A stretch of DNA of 64,000 bases from Aquihabitans sp. G128 (GTDB lineage Bacteria; Actinomycetota; Acidimicrobiia; Acidimicrobiales; Iamiaceae). Below the pieces are notes generated by a model that saw only the letters and a program-made list of their open reading frames with translations, ran no database searches and was not told the origin of the DNA. Positions 58,205 through 64,000 of this stretch are shown in pieces. How positions within the stretch are numbered: the stretch's first letter is position 1; the number at the start of each line of letters is the position of its first letter. Both the position numbers and the translations under genes were made by a program. Location: the NCBI RefSeq assembly GCF_019048865.1, contig NZ_CP077604.1:1178001-1242000 (forward strand), in the 5' to 3' direction.

Positions 58205-59503
58205 TCAGCGGTAGTACCCCACCACGTCGACCACGACGTCGGTCGCCAGGTTGGCCGAGACCTGGATGCGCGCCTGGGCATCGAGGGCCGACACCGCGGT
58301 GGCGGTGAACCGGCCGCCACTCGGGCCCCACACCACGGTGTTGGCCTGGGGCTTGCCCACGCCGGCCGCCCAGACCGTGGCGTTCCCCGCTCCTGCGGGT
58401 GCGTTCACCAGGAGCACCGTCAGCAGCGCCGCGGTGGCCCCCGCCGGCACCCCGCTGCCGTTCGCCTTCAGGTCGATCACGCGCGCCTGGTTGGCGACCA
58501 GGGGCGCCTTGGTCCCGACCTGGGGCGAGGTGCCCGGCCGCGAGTCGTAGGTGCGGGCCGGCGCCGGGAGCACGTGGAACGCGCCGGCCGTGGTCGTCCC
58601 GGAGACCTTGCGCCACTTGCCCGGTGCGCCGCCCTCGACGCAGTACCAGAGGTCGACCTGGGTGCTGACGAGGCAGCCCACCTCGTAGAGGTCGCTCCGC
58701 TGCGGCGGGGGCGTGCTGGTGCCGCCGCCCAAGCGGATCTGCGCCCGGTCCGAGCGGGCCACGACCCCGTGCAGGAAGCCGTCGAACTGGGCGGCGGTGT
58801 CGGCGATGCTGTAGATCCCGAAGCTGTTGCCCGTCCCGCTGGGCACCTGGACGAAGACCCCGGCGCCGTTGCCCTGGTTGCGGACGTCCAGTGCGGCGCT
58901 CGCGGAGTTGGCCGCGACGTGCACGCCGCCGCCCTCGAAGCGCCCGGCGACCTGGCCGATCGTCGCCGCCACGAGCGCCGGGCCCTGGTCGAGATTGGTG
59001 ACCTTGGCCGTCGCCACCACGGGGCCGCTGCTCTCGGCGCCGAAGGCCTGCCCGGTGGTGCCGTGGCGGGCGAAGACGCCGTACGCGTCAGCGGTCGACG
59101 TCGCGCCGTAGACCCCGCTCGCCGAGGCGGCGTTGGTGCTGCCGCTGACCCCGTCGCCCCCGAGCCCGGTGCCCACCACGCCCGGGCTGCCGGAACCCGT
59201 GACGGTCGCCGCCGCCGCCGGGCTGGCGGACGCTCCCACGATCGCCACGCCGCCGGCCACCGCCCCGGCGGCCACCGCGCCGGCGCGCTTCAGCGCGGCG
59301 CGGCGTCCGTAGACCGGCTGGGCCGCCGCGTGGCGGCCGTCGAGCGAGGTGGGAGCCACTGCGCCGCTCGTGGCCTCCGCGGCGATGGCGGGAGCGGACG
59401 CCGCCGGCGGCGCCCCCTGCGCCTCGACCAGCGACCGGAGTCGGGCCAGCTCGGCTCGCAGCTCGGCGACGTCGGTGGCCAGGTCGGCAGGGGTGTGGTC
59501 CAT
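58205..59503 (-). CDS. Tat-exported surface protein, paralogue 2
   Basis: A 432-residue relative of the preceding gene in the same layout: coiled-coil start (VAELRAELARLRSLVEAQ), a twin-arginine signal at about residues 67-90 (GRRAALKRAGAVAAGAVAGG), repetitive Gly-rich beta region with TGLGGDGVSGSTN and GVYGATSTADAYGVFARHG, and the same C-terminal domain ending VVVDVVGYYR. The middle third differs most. It arose by tandem duplication; it has its own copy of the upstream element. Confidence 0.82.
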   Translation of the reverse strand: MDHTPADLATDVAELRAELARLRSLVEAQGAPPAASAPAIAAEATSGAVAPTSLDGRHAAAQPVYGRRAALKRAGAVAAGAVAGGVAIVGASASPAAAATVTGSGSPGVVGTGLGGDGVSGSTNAASASGVYGATSTADAYGVFARHGTTGQAFGAESSGPVVATAKVTNLDQGPALVAATIGQVAGRFEGGGVHVAANSASAALDVRNQGNGAGVFVQVPSGTGNSFGIYSIADTAAQFDGFLHGVVARSDRAQIRLGGGTSTPPPQRSDLYEVGCLVSTQVDLWYCVEGGAPGKWRKVSGTTTAGAFHVLPAPARTYDSRPGTSPQVGTKAPLVANQARVIDLKANGSGVPAGATAALLTVLLVNAPAGAGNATVWAAGVGKPQANTVVWGPSGGRFTATAVSALDAQARIQVSANLATDVVVDVVGYYR

Positions 59504-59548
59504 GCGCCGATGGGACCACGGCCCGGCCAGTCCGACCACCGTGACGGG

Positions 59549-59577
59549 CACTCATCGCGCTCGGTGCGGTACTCAAT
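59549..59577 (-). promoter_or_regulatory. Shared upstream element of surface protein 2
   Basis: ATTGAGTACCG, 9 bp, CGATGAGTG, then 45 nt to the ATG at 59503, identical in words, spacing and distance to the element at 58143-58171. A third conserved patch, CCGTGGTCC followed by ATCG, lies next to each start codon. Confidence 0.65.
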
Positions 59578-59648
59578 TCGCCGCCGAGCGCTGGTGCCCC
59601 GCTCGGTGCACGGGTGGACGGCCGGCGTCGAGCGCCCGGAGCCCGGCT

Positions 59649-60710
59649 TCAGAGGCCCGCGGCGCGAGCGGCCTGGGACTCGGCGATGACCGTCTCGAGG
59701 GCGGCTGCGGCCTTGCCCTCCACCAGCGAGGCCCGGGCGGCGTCGACGCCGGAGGCGATGTCCTCGACGATGCCGGCGGCCACCAGGCCGGCGGCGGCGT
59801 TGAGCGCCACGATGTCGGCCTGGGGCCCGGGTTGGCCGCCCAGCACCTGGTGGGCGAGGCGGGCGTTGGTGTCGGCGTCGCCGCCGCGCAGGTCGTCGAG
59901 CGTGCCGCCGGCCAGGCCCAGGGCCTTCGGGTCGACCTCGTACGAGCGGACCTCGCCGTCGCGCAGCTCGTGCACGGTGGACGTGGTGGTGATGGTGAGC
60001 TCGTCCAGCCCGTCGTGGCCGTAGACCACGAGGGCTCGTTCGGCGCCGTTCGCCGCCAGCACCTGGACCATGCGCTCAGCCATGGCAGGGTCGGCCACGC
60101 CGGTGACCTGCCGACGGACGCGAGCGGGGTTGGCGAGCGGGCCGAGGAAGTTGAACACCGTCGGCACGCCCAGCTCCTTGCGGGTGGGGCCGGCGTGGCG
60201 CATGGCGCCGTGGAAGCGGGGCGCGAAGCAGAACCCGAAGTCGACGGCATCGACGCAGCGGGCCACGCCCTCCGGGCCAAGGTCGAAGGCCACGCCCAGC
60301 GCCTCGAGCAGGTCGGCGGTGCCGCAGGCCGAGGACGCAGCGCGGTTGCCGTGCTTGCACACCCGGCCGCCGGCGCCCACCACCGTGAGCGCGGCGAGGG
60401 TGGAGACGTTGATGCTGTGGCTGCGGTCGCCGCCGGTGCCCACCAGGTCGATGACCCCCTCGGGCCGGGCCAGCACCACCGGAGCCGAGCGGTCGACCAT
60501 GGCCGACACCAGCCCGGTCAGCTCCACGACGGTCTCGCCCTTCATGCGCAGGGCCACGATGAAGCCGGCGATCTGGGCCGACGTGGCGTTGCCGTCGAGG
60601 ATCTCGGCCATGGCCGCCGCCGCCTGCTCGGCGTCGAGGTCCCTCCGGCTCGTGAGGGTGCCGAGCACCCCCGGCCACCCGCCCAGCTCGTCCAGCGTCA
60701 CCCCGGTCAT
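59649..60710 (-). CDS. trpD: Anthranilate phosphoribosyltransferase TrpD
   Basis: A 353-residue enzyme of tryptophan synthesis that joins anthranilate to PRPP. The PRPP loop is DLVGTGGDRSHSINVST, followed by KHGNRAASSACGTADLLEALG and the anthranilate-site arginine in FNFLGPLANPARVRRQV. The ATG at 60710 is chosen because CATGCT lies 7 nt upstream; an ATG four codons earlier is part of that hexamer. No other trp gene is in the window. Confidence 0.94.
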   Translation of the reverse strand: MTGVTLDELGGWPGVLGTLTSRRDLDAEQAAAAMAEILDGNATSAQIAGFIVALRMKGETVVELTGLVSAMVDRSAPVVLARPEGVIDLVGTGGDRSHSINVSTLAALTVVGAGGRVCKHGNRAASSACGTADLLEALGVAFDLGPEGVARCVDAVDFGFCFAPRFHGAMRHAGPTRKELGVPTVFNFLGPLANPARVRRQVTGVADPAMAERMVQVLAANGAERALVVYGHDGLDELTITTTSTVHELRDGEVRSYEVDPKALGLAGGTLDDLRGGDADTNARLAHQVLGGQPGPQADIVALNAAAGLVAAGIVEDIASGVDAARASLVEGKAAAALETVIAESQAARAAGL

Positions 60711-60717
60711 GGCCGCC

Positions 60718-60723
60718 AGCATG
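60718..60723 (-). promoter_or_regulatory. -10 hexamer of trpD
   Basis: CATGCT, then 7 nt, then the ATG at 60710. Confidence 0.5.
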
Positions 60724-60789
60724 GCAGACCCCCTTCCCCGCCCCCGTCGAGGTTGCCGCCCGGCCCGCTCCCCCGCCCACCGACCCCCG

Positions 60790-60837
60790 AACTTGTGGGC
60801 CGACGCTGCCGGAAACGGCGCTGTGGGCCCACAAGTT
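60790..60837. repeat. Single diverged family A palindrome
   Basis: 48 bp with the same arms as the array at 10467 (AACTTGTGGGCC to GGCCCACAAGTT, here a 12-bp perfect match) and an inner GCCG-GAAA-CGGC hairpin. It lies between the divergent trpD and AraC-type genes. Outer arms are conserved while the middle differs. Confidence 0.85.
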
Positions 60838-60901
60838 GCGGGGAGGGGTGGCAGGGATCGTCAGGATGTTGGCATTGCGGACAGCTCCGACGGGGCGCAC
60901 C

Positions 60902-61897
60902 ATGGGCGACGTGAGCGAACGACGCAGCGTGGTCCTGGTGGCCTTCGACGAGATCCAGCTGCTGGACCTGGCCGGGCCGGTGGAGGTGTTCGACACCGCC
61001 ACGCGTATCCTGGGCGACGGGCGTCGCGACCGAGCGGGCTACGACGTGCGCATCGCCACGCCGGGCGGCGCGGCCGTCACCAGCTCCAGCCGGGTGACCG
61101 TCGCCGCCGACGTCGACCTGGCGGCTGTGGCCTCCGAAGGCCTCCGCTTCGACACGCTCCTGGTGGTGGGCGGCGCCGGGACCCGCGACCCCGGCACGCT
61201 CGACGTCCTCATCGGCCCGGTGCGGGCCTTGGCCGATCGGGCCGATCGCATCGCCTCGGTCTGCACCGGCTCGCTGGTGCTGGCCGCAGCGGGCCTGCTC
61301 GACGGGTACCGGGCCACCACGCACTGGCGCTGGTGCCACCGGCTGGCCGCCCACCCGCTCGTCGAGGTGCTGCCGGACCAGATCTACGTCCACGACCGCG
61401 ACCGCTGGACGTCGGCCGGCGTGACCGCCGGGATCGACCTGGCGCTGGCTCTCGTGGAGGCCGACCACGGGCCCGAGCTGGCCCGTGAGGTCGCCACCTA
61501 CCTGGTGGTGTTCGCCCAGCGGCCTGGCGGCCAGGCCCAGTTCAGCGCCCAGCTGCGGGCCCAGTCGGCCCGCACGCCAGCAGTGCTGGAGGTGCAGCGC
61601 TGGCTGCCGGACCACCTGGCCGACGACCTCACCGTCGAGCGCCTGGCCGACCGGGCCGGCATGAGCCCCCGCTCCTTCGCCCGCTCGTTCAAGGCCGAGA
61701 CCGGCACCACCCCGGCCGCCCACGTCGAGGAGCTCCGGGTGGAGGCGGCCCGACGCCTCCTCGAGAGCACCGACCTCACCGTCGGCGCGGTGGCCCGATC
61801 GGTCGGCCTGCGCCACGCCGAGACCCTCCACCGGGCCTTCGGTCGCCGGCTCGGCACCACCCCCGCCAGCTACCGCCAGCACTTCGCCCGCGCCTGA
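60902..61897 (+). CDS. AraC-family regulator with DJ-1/PfpI-like domain (GlxA type)
   Basis: A 331-residue regulator. Residues about 8-185 are a DJ-1/PfpI-like domain (VLVAFDEIQLLDLAGPVEVFD, nucleophile-elbow Cys in ASVCTGSLVLAAAGLL), and the C-terminal 100 are an AraC double helix-turn-helix (LTVERLADRAGMSPRSFARSFK, VGAVARSVGLRHAETLHRAF). Such regulators often control the gene beside them; the next gene is a DJ-1/PfpI protein. No clear promoter or ribosome-binding site precedes the ATG, so the exact start is less certain. Confidence 0.9.
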   Translation: MGDVSERRSVVLVAFDEIQLLDLAGPVEVFDTATRILGDGRRDRAGYDVRIATPGGAAVTSSSRVTVAADVDLAAVASEGLRFDTLLVVGGAGTRDPGTLDVLIGPVRALADRADRIASVCTGSLVLAAAGLLDGYRATTHWRWCHRLAAHPLVEVLPDQIYVHDRDRWTSAGVTAGIDLALALVEADHGPELAREVATYLVVFAQRPGGQAQFSAQLRAQSARTPAVLEVQRWLPDHLADDLTVERLADRAGMSPRSFARSFKAETGTTPAAHVEELRVEAARRLLESTDLTVGAVARSVGLRHAETLHRAFGRRLGTTPASYRQHFARA

Positions 61898-61980
61898 GCG
61901 CTCGTCCGACCGCTTCGCCCCCGACCCGCTCGACCCACCCTCACCACCCGCACCGCACGACCCCACCCAGGAGCACCACC

Positions 61981-62631
61981 ATGCAGATCGCCATCGGCCT
62001 CTACCCCGGGTTCACCGCCCTCGACGCCATCGGGCCGTACCAGGTCTTCACCCAGGTCCCCGATGTCGACGTGGTGCTGTGCGCCGAGCGCACCGGCCGC
62101 CTCTCCGACGACAACGGCCTCCTGCACCTCGACGTCGAGCACACCTTCGCCGAGGTCACCGACCCCGACCTCCTGCTGGTGCCCGGCGGGTTCATCACCC
62201 GCAAGCTGGCGCGCGAGCGCGACCCGATCGTCGAGTGGGTGGCCGCCACCCACCCGAGCACCACGTACACCACCTCGGTGTGCACCGGCGCCCTGCTCCT
62301 CGGCGCCGCCGGCGTCCTCGAGGGCCTCGACGCCACCACCCACTGGTCGGCCTACGACGAGCTGGCCAGCTACGGCGCCCAGCCCACCGAGCAACGGGTG
62401 ATCCAGCAGGGCAAGGTCTGGACCGCGGCGGGCGTCTCGGCAGGCATCGACCTGGCCCTCACGCTGCTGGCCGAGATCTGGGGCCCCGAGCTGAGCCAGG
62501 CCGTCCAGCTCGGCATCGAGTACGACCCACAGCCGCCGTACGACGCCGGCTCCCCCACCAAGGCCGACCCCGAGATCCTCGACCTCGTCCGCGCCGTCTC
62601 CGCCCAGCGCGAAGCCGACGTCCTGGCCTGA
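61981..62631 (+). CDS. DJ-1/PfpI family protein
   Basis: A 216-residue DJ-1/PfpI-superfamily protein close to isonitrile-hydratase-like members. The nucleophile elbow is TSVCTGALLLGAAGVL, with a preceding LLVPGGF strand and HWSAYDEL; LYPGFTALDAIGPYQVF opens the fold. AGGAG ends 8 nt before the ATG. It follows the GlxA-type regulator by 83 bp and is probably its target; the substrate is unknown. Confidence 0.87.
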   Translation: MQIAIGLYPGFTALDAIGPYQVFTQVPDVDVVLCAERTGRLSDDNGLLHLDVEHTFAEVTDPDLLLVPGGFITRKLARERDPIVEWVAATHPSTTYTTSVCTGALLLGAAGVLEGLDATTHWSAYDELASYGAQPTEQRVIQQGKVWTAAGVSAGIDLALTLLAEIWGPELSQAVQLGIEYDPQPPYDAGSPTKADPEILDLVRAVSAQREADVLA

Positions 62632-62661
62632 CGGCCTGCTCAAGCGCCTCCCTCCCCCCCG

Positions 62662-62708
62662 AACTCGTCGCAGTTCCCCGACGCCCCGGTCGACAACTGC
62701 GACACGTT
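62662..62708. repeat. Single diverged family B palindrome between convergent genes
   Basis: 47 bp from AACTCGTCGCAG to CTGCGACACGTT, with the same internal TTCCCCGACGCC word as the array at 30349. Arms have paired imperfectly after divergence. As in that array, it sits between two convergent stop codons (62631 and 62726), which supports a terminator-like position. Confidence 0.8.
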
Positions 62709-62725
62709 CGAGGGGTGGACCCTGG

Positions 62726-63823
62726 TCAGGGGGTGACGGCCAGGACCTCGAGGGGGCCGGCGGGGCGGAGGTCGACCACCTGCCAGGCGGGCGACACGTG
62801 GGCGAGCCGGACCGAGAGGTCGGCCGCGGCGGCGGCGTCGGGCGCCACCACGGTGAGCGAGCCGCCCTCGCCACCGGCGCCGTTGACCTTCCAGCCGTTC
62901 GCCCCGGCCGACCGGGCGACGTCGATGGCGGCGGCGTGGGCGGCGCCGACCAGGTCCGGGTGCAGGGCGCCCTGGGCGTCGGTGGCCGCTGTGAGGACGC
63001 GGGCCCAGTCGTCGACCGAACCCCCTTCGAGCGCAGCGGCCGCCTCGGGGGCCAGCGCGGACAGCCGGCCGAGGGCCGAGCGCGCCGCGTCGTGGGTCGG
63101 GCCCCCGTAGCCGACCATGGCGTCGATCACCTGGGCGTGCACCGCCGAGGAGTCGTGCGGGCCGAAGACCACCGTCACCAGGCGCTCCCCCAGCTCGGCG
63201 ACCGTGTCGTCCGCCAGCGCCACGGACCGGTGGCGCACGTCGGGGTACGGGCCGATCGCCAGGAGCCCGCACCCGCCGAGCGCGGCCGCCCACTGGTCCT
63301 GGACGCCGGACTCGCGCCGTGCGCGGTCGGTCTCGACGGCGTGGGCGGCGGTGGCCAGCTCCGCGGCGGAACGCCTCCGGCCGACGAGGGCGTCGAGGGC
63401 GGCCAGCACGGCGACCACCACCGAGCCCGACGTGCCGAGCGAGGCCCCCGCCGGGACGGCCGAGGTGATGTGGAGCTCGACGGAGCGACCGGCGGGCAGC
63501 GGCACGTCCTCGAGCACCGACGCCACCGCGTGCTCCAGCAGGGGCTGGCGCCCCGGCACCGGCCACCGCCAGCCGCGGTCGGGTGACGGCCCGGCCCGGT
63601 AGTCCTCGAAGAGCAGGGGCGCCACGATGCGCACCGGCCCCAGCCCCGGCCCCGCGACCCCGTCGACGAACGCCGCCTCGACCACGACCGCAGGCCCCAC
63701 CGCCAGGTGGCACACCACCCCCGGCGACCCGAACCACGTGTCGGTCCACCCCCCGACATCGCCCACCCGCACCGGCGCCCGCACCACGACCCGCCTCGCG
63801 CCATCGCCCGGCTCCCCCGTCAT
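62726..63823 (-). CDS. GHMP-family sugar kinase
   Basis: A 365-residue GHMP kinase. The N-terminal APVRVGDVGGWTDTWF is the form seen in heptose/fucose-type kinases, the ATP motif is AVPAGASLGTSGSVVVAVLAAL, and the third motif is GWKVNGAGGEGGSL. The closest named groups are D-glycero-D-manno-heptose-7-phosphate kinase and fucokinase; the sugar cannot be fixed from sequence. The start is chosen for CAGGGT 7 nt upstream. Confidence 0.85.
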   Translation of the reverse strand: MTGEPGDGARRVVVRAPVRVGDVGGWTDTWFGSPGVVCHLAVGPAVVVEAAFVDGVAGPGLGPVRIVAPLLFEDYRAGPSPDRGWRWPVPGRQPLLEHAVASVLEDVPLPAGRSVELHITSAVPAGASLGTSGSVVVAVLAALDALVGRRRSAAELATAAHAVETDRARRESGVQDQWAAALGGCGLLAIGPYPDVRHRSVALADDTVAELGERLVTVVFGPHDSSAVHAQVIDAMVGYGGPTHDAARSALGRLSALAPEAAAALEGGSVDDWARVLTAATDAQGALHPDLVGAAHAAAIDVARSAGANGWKVNGAGGEGGSLTVVAPDAAAAADLSVRLAHVSPAWQVVDLRPAGPLEVLAVTP

Positions 63824-63830
63824 CCCCCCC

Positions 63831-63836
63831 ACCCTG
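63831..63836 (-). promoter_or_regulatory. -10 hexamer of the GHMP kinase gene
   Basis: CAGGGT, then 7 nt, then the ATG at 63823. Confidence 0.45.
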
Positions 63837-64000
63837 CCAGACCCCCCACCAACCCCCACGCCCCAGCCGAGGCGCGTCAGCGAGCAAAGCGAAGCCGTGG
63901 GGTGGTCTGGGGGGTTGGGGTTCCCGAGCGGAGCGAGCCCGGGGGGTGTGGGGGGGCGGAGCTTGCGGAGCCCCCCACGATCTGAGGGGCCGGCTCCGCC
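63837..64000. other. Non-coding end of window with short palindromes
   Basis: No gene is seen. The region has the CGAGCGGAGCGAG type of imperfect palindrome common between genes in high-GC bacteria (63923-63937) and a hairpin GGGGGGC (63951-63957) with GCCCCCC (63970-63976). Runs of G make the frame unreliable here. Confidence 0.5.

Noticed and set aside
63837-64000. Replication origin or attachment site
   Set aside because: Only short GC palindromes and G runs are present; no DnaA boxes or repeated core were seen.

Overview
The window is very GC-rich (above 70% by eye). Its gene content points to a Gram-positive actinobacterium, most likely of the class Acidimicrobiia. The signs are a dcw peptidoglycan/division cluster with MraZ and a meso-DAP-type MurE, a linked MoxR-DUF58-transglutaminase-DUF3040-DinB block, an MtrAB/LpqB-like signalling operon, a PimB-like mannosyltransferase, a dolichol-phosphate-mannose-synthase-like enzyme and two ROK glucokinases. 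The taxonomic call is inference. Most operons begin at an actinobacterial -10 hexamer (YANNNT) only 6-9 nt before the start codon, so leaderless transcripts appear to be the rule. Inside operons most genes overlap by four bases (ATGA, GTGA or CTGA).

Layout. 1-10330 (minus strand): mraZ, rsmH, ftsL, ftsI, murE, mraY, ftsW, murG and the start of murC. murF and murD are missing from their usual slots. mraZ is preceded by a textbook MraZ operator. 10467-10849: five tandem 48-bp palindromes. 10910-11953: an IS481-family element. 11955-15411 (minus): lipoate/biotin ligase-like protein, o-succinylbenzoate synthase, HNH nuclease, small protein, ROK kinase. 15519-20043 (plus): MoxR, DUF58, transglutaminase. 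20129-24908: acetyltransferase, DUF3040, DinB polymerase, NUDIX, glycosyltransferase, small membrane protein, inositol monophosphatase. 24966-27729: response regulator, kinase and GerMN lipoprotein. 27739-33748: phosphofructokinase, glycerol kinase, a second palindrome array, ACT protein, TetR regulator, beta-propeller, DUF664.

33756-49268 holds two orphan lipoproteins, an aminotransferase, pyrophosphatase with a decayed copy of its own 3' end, and a long minus-strand operon: queG, GT4, membrane protein, SRPBCC, ArsA, acidic protein, an SMC-like protein lacking the Walker A and signature motifs, and a ROK kinase. A NYN-domain protein, zinc ribbons and a DEDD-exonuclease/GIY-YIG protein follow; the last has two tandem LexA-like boxes. 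49351-53031 is an ABC exporter with a NarL-type two-component system. 53062-55363 ends in a second, near-identical IS481 copy sitting in a duplicated 3' end of a stand-alone AsnC-type gene. 55426-63823 holds DUF445, two paralogous Tat-exported surface proteins with a shared upstream element, trpD, two DJ-1/PfpI proteins and a GHMP kinase.

The reading frame breaks near the start of four otherwise ordinary genes (mraZ, a GNAT acetyltransferase, dinB, a small membrane protein). Removing one base repairs each, and three of the breaks lie in runs of six or seven G/C. The two IS copies also differ by one C in such a run. This looks like homopolymer over-calling in the assembly rather than four pseudogenes.
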